From contig NZ_SLUL01000012.1 of assembly GCF_004341205.1 (NCBI RefSeq), positions 17,054 through 81,053 of the forward strand: a stretch of DNA of 64,000 nucleotides, written 5' to 3'. Shown here piece by piece: positions 16,577 to 25,483 of this stretch (positions are counted from its first letter, which is position 1; the number at the start of each line of letters is the position of its first letter). Both the position numbers and the translations under genes were made by a program. Source of the DNA: Thermolongibacillus altinsuensis (GTDB lineage: Bacteria > Bacillota > Bacilli > Bacillales > Anoxybacillaceae). The notes under the pieces were generated by a model. That model was not told where the DNA came from, did no database searches, and saw only the letters and a list, made by a program, of their open reading frames with translations.

Positions 16577-16630
16577 CCTCTCCACCCCTTGTGTTTATCT
16601 GTAATAAACATTTGTTTTTGTATAGTAGAC

Positions 16631-16659
16631 ATTATAGAGGATATCCATCGTTTTTACAA
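16631..16659 (-). promoter_or_regulatory. Sigma-A promoter of hom-thrC-thrB
   Basis: On the minus strand TTGTAA (16659-16654) and TATAAT (16636-16631) with a 17-base spacer. The leader of about 50 bases shows no T-box or other riboswitch. Confidence 0.65.
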
Positions 16660-16710
16660 TCCTCATTTTTACTATCATACCATTTGAAAGCTCTTTATGT
16701 CTTATTTTTC

Positions 16711-16747
16711 TAAAAAATTAAAAATGGAGCCGCTTAACGGCTCCATT
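16711..16747 (-). terminator. Terminator of the 2-hydroxyacid dehydrogenase gene
   Basis: GGAGCCG / CGGCTCC with a 5-base loop and a U-rich run. The hairpin starts inside the last codons of the gene. Confidence 0.8.
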
Positions 16748-17720
16748 TCCATTCCTCATTGACGAGTGTTTCTGGATGTTCTCCTTGTAAAACAGCCATA
16801 ATATTCCGGCAGCATAAATCCATCATCGCCAAGCGCGTTTCTGTACTTGCGCTGCCGATGTGCGGCAAAGCCACCACATTTTTTAATTTTAATAAAGGAT
16901 GGGTTGGATCGATTGGTTCTTGGACGAAAACATCCAATCCAGCAGCAGCAATTTCTCCGTGAACGAGCGCCTCATACAGCGCTTCTTCATCGACAACCGC
17001 ACCGCGAGCAGCATTCACAAAAATCGCGGATTTTTTCATCATTCGAAACGCTTCTCGATCGAACATTCGGTACGTCTCTTTTGTGAGCGGCGTGAGACAT
17101 ACAACGAAATCTGAGCGCTTTAACAACTCTTCAAACGAACAATACACAGCTCCCAATGTCTGTTCAGCCTCGACGTTTCGCGAACGATTATGGTATAAAA
17201 TTTCCATATCAAAGCCTTTTGCCCGCTTCGCCACGGCTTGACCAATTTTTCCCATTCCTACAATTCCAATCGTTTTATGGTGAACGTCATGTCCGGCTAA
17301 AAGAAGCGGACTCCAACTTTTCCATTCTCCAGCTTTGACAAACTCTGCTGCTTCAATGAGTCGTCTTGCCGTCGCCAAAAGAAGAGCAAACGTTAAATCA
17401 GCGGTTGTATCTGTTAACACATCAGGCGTATTGCAAACGGCGATCCCTTTTTCTGTTGCTGCTTGAATATCGATATTATCAAAGCCGACCGCTAAATTGG
17501 CGATGACTTTTAATGTTTCGCTCGATTCTATTACTTCGCGATCGATTCGATCCGACAGCATCGTTAGTAACGCATCCGCTTTTTTCGCTTCCTCCAAAAG
17601 CACATCTCGAGGAACAGCGATATCCTCATGTGGCCACATATGAACGTTATACTTTTCCCGTAGTGGCGCGATTGCTTCTTCAGGTAGTTTTCTCGTAATA
17701 AAGACGTATGGTTGATTCAT
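16734..17720 (-). CDS. D-isomer-specific 2-hydroxyacid dehydrogenase
   Basis: A 328-residue NAD(P)-dependent dehydrogenase of the glyoxylate/hydroxypyruvate reductase type. The Rossmann motif GIVGMGKIGQAVAKRA is near residue 147. The catalytic Arg is in NAARGAVVDE and the catalytic His in LPHIGSAS. It resembles B. subtilis YvcT, but the substrate cannot be read from sequence. ATG at 17720 is chosen for AAAGGGG upstream. Confidence 0.88.
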   Translation of the reverse strand: MNQPYVFITRKLPEEAIAPLREKYNVHMWPHEDIAVPRDVLLEEAKKADALLTMLSDRIDREVIESSETLKVIANLAVGFDNIDIQAATEKGIAVCNTPDVLTDTTADLTFALLLATARRLIEAAEFVKAGEWKSWSPLLLAGHDVHHKTIGIVGMGKIGQAVAKRAKGFDMEILYHNRSRNVEAEQTLGAVYCSFEELLKRSDFVVCLTPLTKETYRMFDREAFRMMKKSAIFVNAARGAVVDEEALYEALVHGEIAAAGLDVFVQEPIDPTHPLLKLKNVVALPHIGSASTETRLAMMDLCCRNIMAVLQGEHPETLVNEEWKWSR

Positions 17721-17803
17721 TGCTTCGACCCCTTTCGCAACCAAAAAATGTCACAATGTAATTTTACCATAAAAAGATTCATTTTTTCTTTTTTTCGCTT
17801 ACA

Positions 17804-18790
17804 TTAGTTTTTCAGCCAATGAATGGTAGGAAGATGAAAGCTCATTGCACGATGTTTCAACAAGTCATGAAAACGACCTAAACAACGCTCGTATTCATTT
17901 GTTTTGTCCAAGATGTTATAAAGCTCGATTTCGTATCTTTTCCGTTCCCTTTCATCTTTTGCTAAGTAGTATCCTTCGACACATTCAAAATAATGAAGCG
18001 GAAATAGCAAACGAGCATAGATTAACCGCCAAGAAAAACGACTGAGCGGACTGATTCGTTCATAGTCGCTCAAAAACGAATGAATCTCTGCTTCATCGCT
18101 CGAATGCAGCCATTGCTCGCGAATCCACTCGCTTAGATCGCGCGCGCAGTGATCATATACCCAATCAAGCGGAATTTTTACAATCATGTCTTCCCATATA
18201 GAAGAACGAAAGCGATGGTGACAAATCGTTGCTGAATCAACAGGTTGCGGGAAATCATCTAATTCTGTATCGACTAAATATTGAATGGCATTTTCTGTTA
18301 GACCTAAATAGTATGGAAATGATTCAAAAAACTGTTTGTCAAACTCATTTTCTGGATGTTTTTTCATTTTATTTTTCCAAAACTGTTCAAGTTGATCTAA
18401 GCGACGGCTCCATAAATCCTTCCACTCCCCGATGCGCTTGTGAAACTGAACGGGATAAGGATAGGTTCGACCGCGTTGATGAAGTTTCGCAAGCTCTTTA
18501 GCCATTTGTTTATTTCTTTCATGTACAGATCCTTTCCAAAGCGTGACCGTTTCTCCATTCACCTTTCCTACCATATTTCCTGAACGTGTCGGCAAGAGTG
18601 AAGCAACGGTATGATCTCCTTTCATAAGCAAATACGTTCCCATTTGCCAAAGTTCCTGCAATTCCATTTCGGATTCTGTTGTTGGTGCGATGATATATAA
18701 AGCATTGCCTTGAGTAAACGTCCTATAGCGTGCTCGGTTTTCGATCTGTCGTACGCGCAATCCATATTGTTGTTCAATCTCTTTGTTCAC
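17804..18790 (-). CDS. yutH: Spore coat-associated protein YutH
   Basis: 328 residues of the CotS/YutH kinase-like family, whose members associate with the spore coat. The sequence has the protein-kinase-like lobe pattern (TYLLMKGDHTVASLL near residue 57, YPYPVQFHKRIGEWKDLW near residue 118, SDYERISPLSRFSWRLIYARLL near residue 245) without a clear catalytic loop. GTG at 18790 with GGGGGGAGAAAG upstream fits. The longer frame to 19066 would overlap yutG and encodes unrelated low-complexity sequence. Expected expression is in the sporulating mother cell. Confidence 0.82.
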   Translation of the reverse strand: MNKEIEQQYGLRVRQIENRARYRTFTQGNALYIIAPTTESEMELQELWQMGTYLLMKGDHTVASLLPTRSGNMVGKVNGETVTLWKGSVHERNKQMAKELAKLHQRGRTYPYPVQFHKRIGEWKDLWSRRLDQLEQFWKNKMKKHPENEFDKQFFESFPYYLGLTENAIQYLVDTELDDFPQPVDSATICHHRFRSSIWEDMIVKIPLDWVYDHCARDLSEWIREQWLHSSDEAEIHSFLSDYERISPLSRFSWRLIYARLLFPLHYFECVEGYYLAKDERERKRYEIELYNILDKTNEYERCLGRFHDLLKHRAMSFHLPTIHWLKN

Positions 18791-18921
18791 CTTTCTCCCC
18801 CCTCTTTTATCCCATGTATATGACAGAAAAATAAAAAATCTGTATAAAGTTCTTTTCAGAGGCAAAGATGAAAAAAGAGAACGTTTCTTATCTTTTTTAC
18901 ATAAACTTAAACTATGGAAAG

Positions 18922-18927
18922 TATAAT
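18922..18927 (+). promoter_or_regulatory. Probable -10 box of yutG
   Basis: A perfect TATAAT 30 bases before the yutG start. The -35 region is unclear (TTTACA lies 20 bases away). Confidence 0.4.
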
Positions 18928-18957
18928 GAATGAAATAACAAGAAATAGGTGAAGCGA

Positions 18958-19455
18958 ATGAAGGAAGAAAAAATGGGCAAGATGGAGCAAATCGCAAGAC
19001 AATGGCTTGCCGAACGCGGTGTGACCATTGAGGATATTGCGGATTTAGTCTATTATTTACAGTCAAAATACCATCCGAATTTACAAAAAGAAGAATGTAT
19101 TCATAACGTGAATCGCGTCATCGCAAAGCGTGAAGTACAAAATGCACTATTCACTGGCATTCAGCTTGATCTTTTAGCAGAAAAAGGAATGCTTCATGAA
19201 CCATTGCAATCATTTATCGCGAAGGATGAGGGATTATATGGGGTCGATGAAATTTTAGCCTTATCAATCGTCAATGTGTACGGATCCATCGGATTTACAA
19301 ACTACGGATATATTGATAAACAAAAACCAGGCATTTTAAAATACTTAAACGATAAATCAACCGGAAAATGCCATACGTTTTTAGATGATATCGTCGGTGC
19401 CATCGCAGCGGCTGCATCGAGCCGGCTCGCTCATCGCGCCGCAAATATAGAATAA
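18958..19455 (+). CDS. yutG: Phosphatidylglycerophosphatase A-like protein YutG
   Basis: 165 residues. It has the PgpA-family pattern GLYGVDEILALSIVNVYGSIG and TFLDDIVGAIAAAASSRLAH, but few hydrophobic segments compared with classical PgpA, as usual for YutG. The family acts on lipid phosphates. AGGTG precedes the ATG at 18958; the GTG at 18949 lies in that site. Divergent from yutH. Confidence 0.8.
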   Translation: MKEEKMGKMEQIARQWLAERGVTIEDIADLVYYLQSKYHPNLQKEECIHNVNRVIAKREVQNALFTGIQLDLLAEKGMLHEPLQSFIAKDEGLYGVDEILALSIVNVYGSIGFTNYGYIDKQKPGILKYLNDKSTGKCHTFLDDIVGAIAAAASSRLAHRAANIE

Positions 19456-19482
19456 GGTGTCTCCTTTTGGAGACACCTTTTT
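19456..19482. terminator. Terminator, yutG / yutF
   Basis: GGTGTCTCC / GGAGACACC with a TTTT loop and five T after it on the + strand. It lies between convergent genes. Confidence 0.88.
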
Positions 19483-20251
19483 AAATTCGATCCATCCATT
19501 CTTTTAATGAATCTACAACATAGGTTGGCTGCTTTTCATATGTCTTTAACATTTCTTTTGTTGTAACACCTGTATGAACGAGCAGCGTATCAATTCCCGC
19601 ATTCATGCCCGCCATAATATCCGTGTCATAATTATCGCCGATCATTAATGTTTCTTCTTTTGGTACACCAAGCACTTCAAGCGCTTGTTCCATAATAATC
19701 TTTTCTGGTTTTCCGATAAAAATTGGTTTTGTTTGCGTTGACACAGCCACAACAGACGTAAGTGAACCGTTTCCTGGCAGCAATCCTCGCTCCGTCGGAA
19801 TCGCAATATCGCCATTGGTTGAAATGAATGTCGCACCGTTGCGAACGGCTAAACAAGCAATGGCCAATTTCTCATAGTTAATGCTTCGGTCAATTCCCAT
19901 CACAACAAATTCGGCATCTTCATTGGCAAACGTAAACCCTTTTTCTTTAAGCGCTTGGCGAATGCCGTCTTCGCCGATCACATAAACCGTAGCATCCGGC
20001 TTTCGTTCAAAAATATAGTTCGCTGTTGCTTGGCTCGTTGTAAATACTTGATCTTTTGTTGCCGGGATGCCAAACTTACGCAATTTCTCTGCTACTTGTT
20101 CAGGTGTCCGTGACGAATTATTTGTCACGAACAAATAAGGAATTCCTTTTTCATGAAGTACTTGAACGAATGCACAAGCCTCTTCAATTCGCTCTGTGCC
20201 TCGATACATTGTTCCATCTAGGTCAATTAAATAGCCTTTATACGTTTTCAC
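19481..20251 (-). CDS. yutF: HAD-superfamily phosphatase YutF (NagD-like)
   Basis: 256 residues, exactly the length of B. subtilis YutF. HAD motifs: YLIDLDGTMYRG (nucleophile Asp, residues 8-11), VTNNSSRTPE (motif II), KPEKIIMEQAL (motif III lysine) and MIGDNYDTDIMAG (motif IV). The cap is the NagD type, acting on small phosphorylated metabolites. The start is GTG at 20251, not the upstream ATG, because GGGAG lies upstream and the N-terminus then matches the family. Confidence 0.9.
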   Translation of the reverse strand: MKTYKGYLIDLDGTMYRGTERIEEACAFVQVLHEKGIPYLFVTNNSSRTPEQVAEKLRKFGIPATKDQVFTTSQATANYIFERKPDATVYVIGEDGIRQALKEKGFTFANEDAEFVVMGIDRSINYEKLAIACLAVRNGATFISTNGDIAIPTERGLLPGNGSLTSVVAVSTQTKPIFIGKPEKIIMEQALEVLGVPKEETLMIGDNYDTDIMAGMNAGIDTLLVHTGVTTKEMLKTYEKQPTYVVDSLKEWMDRI

Positions 20252-20313
20252 GACCCACACTCCCTTTGAAAACATGCACGTTTCAAACTTTAGCGCAAAC
20301 CGTCTTTGTTGTC

Positions 20314-20351
20314 AAAAAATGAACGGGAGTGTTCAATGATTGTTCATTTTT
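20314..20351. terminator. Terminator of the SufR-like gene
   Basis: AAAAATGAAC / GTTCATTTTT with a 17-base loop. T runs follow on both strands. Confidence 0.65.
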
Positions 20352-20976
20352 TTCGCTTAATATCGTAACGGCACGCATCATCGCCGGCCGCTAAACACGT
20401 TTTTGGCACAACCTCCGCTTCATGAATCAACGTTTCAAACAATCCTCGCTCGCATTCGCATGCAATCGGATAAACCTGAGCCAATTCAGCGATCGGACAA
20501 TTATGTTCCACTAATTCAAATAGATCATCCGACTTTTTTTTCAATTCAGTCATGTAGCCATGCTCGTTCTGTAAATCGACAAGCTCTTTTACTTTTTCTG
20601 CAAATGATTTATTTAAAAAATTGGCTTCATACATTCGCTTCATTCGTTCTTGTCGATTTTTAAACAGTTGATCAACCATTTCCTTTCCAGCCATTTGCTC
20701 AAGATCTGCCAAAAAGTCGATCATCGTCTGTTGATAATGGCGTGGAAAGCGCTGTTCTCCTTTAGTGGTCAATTCATAAACGTTTGTCGGCCGCCCCAGC
20801 GGTTGCCGAACAAGCGTTGTTTGTACTAACTCATCGCGTTCTAATGCGTTTAGATGACGGCGTACAGCCATTTCTGTAATGTTCAGCTGTTTGGCCATCT
20901 CACTAACCGTTAAGCGCTTTTGCACCTTTAACATCTTTAAAATTTGCTCTTTTGTGGAAGAGGTCTTTTTTCTCAT
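20344..20976 (-). CDS. SufR-like HTH regulator with a cysteine-rich sensor domain
   Basis: 210 residues. An N-terminal winged-helix domain (residues about 5-70: RLTVSEMAKQLNITEMAVRRH, then a GRPTNVYELT wing) is followed by helices and a C-terminal cysteine cluster: NCPIAELAQ, ACECERGL, TCLAAGDDACRYDI. This order matches SufR, where cysteines bind an Fe-S cluster and the protein represses suf genes when clusters are plentiful. The sufCDSUB operon lies 8.9 kb away in the same window. ATG at 20976 has GAGGGTG upstream. The target is inference. Confidence 0.75.
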   Translation of the reverse strand: MRKKTSSTKEQILKMLKVQKRLTVSEMAKQLNITEMAVRRHLNALERDELVQTTLVRQPLGRPTNVYELTTKGEQRFPRHYQQTMIDFLADLEQMAGKEMVDQLFKNRQERMKRMYEANFLNKSFAEKVKELVDLQNEHGYMTELKKKSDDLFELVEHNCPIAELAQVYPIACECERGLFETLIHEAEVVPKTCLAAGDDACRYDIKRKK

Positions 20977-21034
20977 TGCTTTCACCCTCTTCCATTTTAT
21001 CCTATTTCCCCTATTGAGACAATTTATAAACAAA

Positions 21035-21472
21035 TTAATTTCGAAAAGCGGAAACAGGACCTAATTCGTTATGCAAATACGTTCGTACTGCATTTGGAAA
21101 TGATTGAAGAGCAGCTAAATTTTCTCGCAATATGCTGAGCAGCTGTTCGTGCGAAACATGAATATATTGTTGAACGAGATTTTTTCGATGCTGAACAATC
21201 GCTTTCAATTGTTTTGCTTCTTCCGGACGAATGACCTTTTCATCCGTCAAAATGTCAATAATATCTTCGTAGCTTCCCGGATCACGCATGATGAATCCAT
21301 CGATCATCGCATTTCCAACATCAATGATCGCTTCGATTAAGACGTGAGCCAATCGCTCTAACGCCAATCTTTCCAGATCGGTTTGAAAGGATGTTTCTTT
21401 TTGTAAATAGGTCATCATTTTCTCCATATACTGTAATGTTTCTTCTATTTTTCGCCGATCGACAAAATACAT
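21035..21472 (-). CDS. yutE: DUF86/HepT-like protein YutE
   Basis: A 145-residue, all-helical HEPN-family protein. The helix around residues 45-66 (LAHVLIEAIIDVGNAMIDGF) is typical. The HepT toxin RNase motif (Rx4-6HxY-type) appears here as RKNLVQQY, without the histidine, so nuclease activity is doubtful. No partner MntA-type nucleotidyltransferase gene is adjacent, so it is not an obvious toxin-antitoxin pair. It sits 58 bases upstream of the SufR-like gene. Confidence 0.82.
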   Translation of the reverse strand: MYFVDRRKIEETLQYMEKMMTYLQKETSFQTDLERLALERLAHVLIEAIIDVGNAMIDGFIMRDPGSYEDIIDILTDEKVIRPEEAKQLKAIVQHRKNLVQQYIHVSHEQLLSILRENLAALQSFPNAVRTYLHNELGPVSAFRN

Positions 21473-21585
21473 CCCGATCTCCCCTTTATCACGTTTGTTT
21501 TCATTTTACCATATGGCGTTCTTTTACACATACGTTCGAAATTTGTTAAGATAAAATGGTAACATCATCAAATGGAGGGATTTCA

Positions 21586-21855
21586 ATGGAAGAAAGACTA
21601 TTTTTATATGACGATACGGTTGATACGAAAACGCGCTTCGTTAGCTTTGTCGGAAAAAATCAGCGATTCGACTTAGCCATTTTGCATACCGATCGCTTTT
21701 ATGGAAAATTACTCGTTCTTGATTTACAAAGCAATCGCTTTGCGATTATCGGTTCAGACGACCTCGATGAGCCTGGATATATTGAACATGCTTACGGCTT
21801 AAATGAAGAAGATGCGAATGAATTGCGTTCATTTCTTTACGAAATCGTCGGATGA
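21586..21855 (+). CDS. DUF3055 protein
   Basis: An 89-residue soluble, acidic protein beginning MEERLFLYDDTVDTKTRFVS, of the Bacillaceae-specific DUF3055 family, function unknown. ATG at 21586 has GGAGGG seven bases upstream. The in-frame extension to 21556 is rejected. It is probably co-transcribed with the next gene 48 bases downstream. Confidence 0.75.
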   Translation: MEERLFLYDDTVDTKTRFVSFVGKNQRFDLAILHTDRFYGKLLVLDLQSNRFAIIGSDDLDEPGYIEHAYGLNEEDANELRSFLYEIVG

Positions 21856-21903
21856 ATTTTTGAATCGGTGGAAAACTACGCAAAAAAGAGAGGAAGAACC
21901 ATC

Positions 21904-22167
21904 ATGACTGAAGAAAAATATAGCGATTTTTCCACCGTCGAAAAGATAAAAAATTTTCTTGTTCCTGAAACGTTTCCAGAAGGTCCATACGGGGCACCAC
22001 GCGGGAAAGAGGAACCTGTTCAAAATAAAAGCACCCCTTGGCAAAAAGGACAGCGGCATTACAGCGCATTCAACTATGAATATAAATCGCTTCACCAAGA
22101 CATTCCGCGACAAGATCCTGGATCCCATCCTGTTCATGACGATGAAGAAAAAAGCGGATCATATTGA
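21904..22167 (+). CDS. Small hydrophilic cytosolic protein, unknown
   Basis: An 87-residue Pro-, Lys- and Gln-rich protein without cysteine or hydrophobic segments, probably largely disordered. The central GPYGAPRGKEEPV and C-terminal DPGSHPVHDDEE are notable. I recall similar unnamed proteins beside yutD in relatives but cannot name a family. GAGAGGAAG lies upstream of the ATG and a strong terminator follows, so it is a real gene. Confidence 0.65.
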   Translation: MTEEKYSDFSTVEKIKNFLVPETFPEGPYGAPRGKEEPVQNKSTPWQKGQRHYSAFNYEYKSLHQDIPRQDPGSHPVHDDEEKSGSY

Positions 22168-22173
22168 ATAAAA

Positions 22174-22206
22174 AATAGGTCAGAGCAATCTCTGACCTAT
22201 TTTTTC
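22174..22206. terminator. Bidirectional terminator upstream of the yutD end
   Basis: A 12-bp stem (AATAGGTCAGAG / CTCTGACCTATT) with a 4-base loop and T run. It overlaps the last codons of yutD. Confidence 0.9.
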
Positions 22207-22472
22207 ACTTTCCGCAACACAAAATAAGCGCAACCAAAATTACAATATTCATACAAATATTCCGAAAGCGTACTAATTTTCGTATCGTACGTTGCTTTTT
22301 GATTATGATCGTCAAAAAAACCGCGCAAGCGCAATTGATTGTATCCCCAGTCTCCAACGATGTAATCATATTTATTTAAAATGTCGCTATATCGAGCGCG
22401 AAATGCCTCTTCATTAAATCCATTTCTAAAATTTTCCACCAATTCATAACACGTATTATTAATCCAAATCAT
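22197..22472 (-). CDS. yutD: YutD (DUF1027)
   Basis: A 91-residue protein with the highly conserved block NKYDYIVGDWGYNQLRLRGF and LSEYLYEYCNFGCAYFVLRK that defines DUF1027. Function unknown. ATG at 22472 is used, with GAGGTG upstream; the in-frame frame to 22481 is only a few residues longer. Confidence 0.9.
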   Translation of the reverse strand: MIWINNTCYELVENFRNGFNEEAFRARYSDILNKYDYIVGDWGYNQLRLRGFFDDHNQKATYDTKISTLSEYLYEYCNFGCAYFVLRKVKK

Positions 22473-22581
22473 CGCTCTCACCTCTTCTTTCCACTTTTAT
22501 CATAAAGCATGTCCGATTCCCAAGCAATCACTATTATGAGCGAAAGAAGATAAGGAATGCTAAAGATAAGGGGGGATTCAT

Positions 22582-23247
22582 TTGCGAAAAACATGGATGG
22601 TGATTGGCTTAAGTTTTGCCGCTCTTTTATCGGGTTGTGCTTACGGAATGAATGAATCGAAATCATTGTATGAGCGAAATGGAACAACGATTAATGTTCG
22701 AGATCGAAATGATTTATATAACACACAAGGAGTGCGTAATGGAACGGACTCTCGTCTGACCAATTTTGGCTACGTTCGTCACCAAGGAAGTCCAATTCCT
22801 GGAAATAGGACTCAATATGGAACAATGCCAACATTAAATCGTGAAAATGTCGCCGACTTAATTAGCAAACTGTGCACGCAATTGCCAAACGTTCATGATG
22901 TTGGAACGCTCGTTACCGATGAAGAGGTGCTAATCGTTTACAAAACCGATTCAACGAATCGTTTTGAAACGGCAGATCAAGTGAAAAAGACGGCCATTTC
23001 CGTCGTTCCGAGATACTATCATGTGTATGTTTCGGATAACCCGCGCATGTTTCAAGAAATTGAGCGGTATGGCCGTCTAGACTCCAACAGCCGCAATATT
23101 GATCAAATCATCGATCCAACGATTAAAGAAATGTTAAAATCGCCGCAAGGGCGTAAGTTGAATAAAGGAGAAAATGAAAACGGCGAAGCAATCGGTGAAA
23201 TGAACGATCGACTTGATCGCGATTTCCGCAATCGGACAGCGCAATAA
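22582..23247 (+). CDS. yutC: YhcN/YlaJ-family sporulation lipoprotein (YutC-like)
   Basis: 221 residues. It has a lipoprotein signal with lipobox LSGC (Cys near residue 19), a low-complexity Asn/Arg region, then the YhcN/YlaJ domain (about residues 85-160: LISKLCTQLPNVHDVGTLVT and VVPRYYHVYVSDNP). Members are outer forespore-membrane or germination-related lipoproteins. The TTG start at 22582 has GGGGGG seven bases upstream. Divergent from yutD. Confidence 0.83.
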   Translation: MRKTWMVIGLSFAALLSGCAYGMNESKSLYERNGTTINVRDRNDLYNTQGVRNGTDSRLTNFGYVRHQGSPIPGNRTQYGTMPTLNRENVADLISKLCTQLPNVHDVGTLVTDEEVLIVYKTDSTNRFETADQVKKTAISVVPRYYHVYVSDNPRMFQEIERYGRLDSNSRNIDQIIDPTIKEMLKSPQGRKLNKGENENGEAIGEMNDRLDRDFRNRTAQ

Positions 23248-23252
23248 CAAAA

Positions 23253-23284
23253 AGGTCCTAATCCTTTGACGTGGGTTAGGACCT
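23253..23284 (-). terminator. lipA terminator
   Basis: AGGTCCTAA / TTAGGACCT stem with a following U run on the minus strand. It also ends the lipoprotein gene on the + strand, less well. Confidence 0.8.
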
Positions 23285-23291
23285 GCTTTTC

Positions 23292-24182
23292 TTATCCGTT
23301 CAATTGCTTCGTTGCCGCCTGCACTTGTTCATCGGCATGATACGAAGAGCGAACAAGCGGCCCTGCCTCACAGTGGCTAAATCCTTTGCTGAGGGCGATT
23401 TCTTTCAGTTCCATAAACTCGTGTGGATGATAGTACTTTTCCACTTTTAAATGCTTCTTCGTTGGCTGTAAATATTGACCGATCGTTAAAATATCCACAT
23501 GGTTGGCACGCAAATCATCCATCGCTTCAATAATCTCTTCTTTCGTTTCGCCAAGACCGACCATGATACTGGACTTTGTCGGGATATCAGGCTGCAATTC
23601 TTTCGCACGGCGCAAAAACTCAAGCGAACGTTCATACGTTGCGCGAGCGCGAACGCGCGGCGTTAAGCGTCGCACCGTTTCGATGTTGTGGTTTAAAATA
23701 TCAGGTCGAGCATCCATTAAAATTTTTAAATTTTCATATACCCCGCCCATGTCGGAAGGAAGAACTTCGATCGTTGTAAACGGATTTTTGCGGCGAATGG
23801 CGCGGATTGTTTCAGCGAACACAGCTGCCCCGCCATCTTTTAAATCATCGCGCGCAACGGCAGTAACGACGACATGTTTTAAGTTCATTAAACGAACAGA
23901 TTCAGCGACTCGCTCTGGCTCTTTCCAGTCCAATTCCGTCGGCAATCCTGTCTTTACTGCACAAAAGCGGCAAGCGCGTGTGCAAACATCCCCTAAAATC
24001 ATAAACGTTGCCGTTCTTCTTACTGCCCAGCATTCATGAATATTTGGACAACGCGCTTCTTCACATACCGTATGCAGTTTTTTTTCGCGCATCATCTTTT
24101 TTAAGCCTATATAGTTCTCGTTTGTATTTAACTTTATTTTGAGCCATTCCGGTTTACGCATATGTTGCTCTTTTGTTGACAT
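23292..24182 (-). CDS. lipA: Lipoyl synthase
   Basis: A 296-residue radical SAM enzyme that inserts two sulfurs into octanoyl groups on lipoyl domains such as GcvH (also in this window). The auxiliary cluster motif is [12 protein letters not shown] and the radical SAM motif CTRACRFC. The C-terminal [10 protein letters not shown] carries the conserved serine cluster ligand. ATG at 24182 is chosen for GGAGTG upstream; the longer frame to 24245 adds residues absent from the family. Confidence 0.96.
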   Translation of the reverse strand: MSTKEQHMRKPEWLKIKLNTNENYIGLKKMMREKKLHTVCEEARCPNIHECWAVRRTATFMILGDVCTRACRFCAVKTGLPTELDWKEPERVAESVRLMNLKHVVVTAVARDDLKDGGAAVFAETIRAIRRKNPFTTIEVLPSDMGGVYENLKILMDARPDILNHNIETVRRLTPRVRARATYERSLEFLRRAKELQPDIPTKSSIMVGLGETKEEIIEAMDDLRANHVDILTIGQYLQPTKKHLKVEKYYHPHEFMELKEIALSKGFSHCEAGPLVRSSYHADEQVQAATKQLNG

Positions 24183-24346
24183 CTTTTTCACACTCCAATG
24201 ATTAATGTACATCTTCATTATACGGATTCTACAAACACAATACAAAAAAGTTTGTTTTTCATCATCATTTCCAACATTTTTTGTTTATGAAAACAAATAA
24301 TTTCCTCAAACTAACGATATGAGCTTTGTTGAAAGGAGCGTCTCGT

Positions 24347-25318
24347 GTGAAAAAGTTATTGTTCATTTTTTTACTCATCATCTTTCCTCTTCCAGTATTT
24401 GCGGCAGAAAATGAGGATATATACGCGAAACGAATGGAGCTATATCAAAAAGCGGAAGCCGTTTCGCTCATTCCTTGGTATTATTTCGCAGCAATCGATC
24501 AGTATGAGCGAAATATCCGTCAAGTGCGACGGGATCTTCCTGAAGCCAAAGGAATCATAAGCATTTACATTCCCCCAGAGCGTTGGGCAGGTCCGCTCAA
24601 CAAAAATAAAGAAGATACAAACCCATTTACCATCTCCCAATTTGGCGGCATGGGGACGGACGGAAATGACGATGGCATCGCCGACCGAAATAATGATGAA
24701 GATATCCTTTTTTCTATCGCTCGTTTTCTTCGCTCTTACGGCAATGATCACGCTGACTTAAAAATCGCATTATGGAATTATTATGAGCGAAGCAAAACCG
24801 TCGACATTATTTTAGGGAAAGTAAAAATATATAAACATTTCGGACGGTTGAATCTTGAGGGTCACGCCTTCCCAATTCCGATTCGCTTCAACTATAGTTA
24901 CAAAAACACATGGGGTGATGCGCGCGGATGGGGAGGACGCCGAATTCATGAAGGGACAGATATTTTTGCGAATTATGGGACGCCTGTTCGTTCAACTTGT
25001 TATGGGATCGTTGAATTAAAAGGATGGAACAAATACGGAGGATGGCGTGTCGGCATTCGTGATATTAATAATACGTACCACTACTTTGGACATTTAAACG
25101 GCTTTTCGAAAGACTTGCATGAAGGCCAAATGGTGGAACCCGGCATGCTCATTGGCTCCGTTGGAAGCTCGGGCTATGGGCCTCCTGGCACATCGGGGAA
25201 ATTTCCACCTCATCTTCATTACGGAATGTATAAAGACAATGGATATACAGAATGGTCGTTCGATCCATATCCTCACTTAAAACATTGGGAACGGTTAGAA
25301 CGTTTAAAGAAAAAATGA
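24347..25318 (+). CDS. yunA: M23 metallopeptidase, YunA-like
   Basis: 323 residues with a cleavable signal (ending LPVFA-A near residue 19), a helical region and a C-terminal LytM/M23 zinc domain: HEGTDIFANYG (HxxxD ligand pair) and HLHYGMY (HxH). It cleaves or binds cell-wall peptide cross-links outside the membrane. In B. subtilis yunA lies between lipA and yunB, as here. GTG at 24347 has AAAGGAG upstream. Confidence 0.88.
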   Translation: MKKLLFIFLLIIFPLPVFAAENEDIYAKRMELYQKAEAVSLIPWYYFAAIDQYERNIRQVRRDLPEAKGIISIYIPPERWAGPLNKNKEDTNPFTISQFGGMGTDGNDDGIADRNNDEDILFSIARFLRSYGNDHADLKIALWNYYERSKTVDIILGKVKIYKHFGRLNLEGHAFPIPIRFNYSYKNTWGDARGWGGRRIHEGTDIFANYGTPVRSTCYGIVELKGWNKYGGWRVGIRDINNTYHYFGHLNGFSKDLHEGQMVEPGMLIGSVGSSGYGPPGTSGKFPPHLHYGMYKDNGYTEWSFDPYPHLKHWERLERLKKK

Positions 25319-25340
25319 GACCTCGCTCGGTCTCATTTTT
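25317..25340 (+). terminator. yunA terminator
   Basis: GAGACC / GGTCTC with a 6-base loop and a T-rich tail, overlapping the yunA stop. Confidence 0.75.
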
Positions 25341-25344
25341 TCAT

Positions 25345-25434
25345 CTATGATGATTTTGCCTTGCTCTTTTTCACAGCATGAGCAACACTGCCAATAAACC
25401 CGCCCCAAATCATGAACATTCCGACAATCATCAT
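25345..25434 (-). CDS. 29-residue single-span membrane microprotein
   Basis: From ATG 25434 (AGGGAG seven bases upstream) the frame encodes MMIVGMFMIWGGFIGSVAHA then VKKSKAKSS: one hydrophobic helix followed by a basic tail, typical of a real membrane-anchored microprotein. It lies between yunA and yunB on the minus strand, downstream of yunB. I do not know its family. The well-placed ribosome binding site and the helix-plus-lysine pattern support it. Confidence 0.6.
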   Translation of the reverse strand: MMIVGMFMIWGGFIGSVAHAVKKSKAKSS

Positions 25435-25483
25435 CCATTTGCTCCCTAGGTATAACCGTTTGTTTATTTTCAAATAGAATTTT

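Noticed and set aside
18791..19066. N-terminal extension of YutH
   Set aside because: It overlaps the divergent yutG gene, encodes low-complexity sequence, and GTG at 18790 has a good ribosome binding site.
21035..21472. YutE as a HepT-MntA toxin-antitoxin system
   Set aside because: No nucleotidyltransferase partner gene is adjacent and the active-site histidine is absent.
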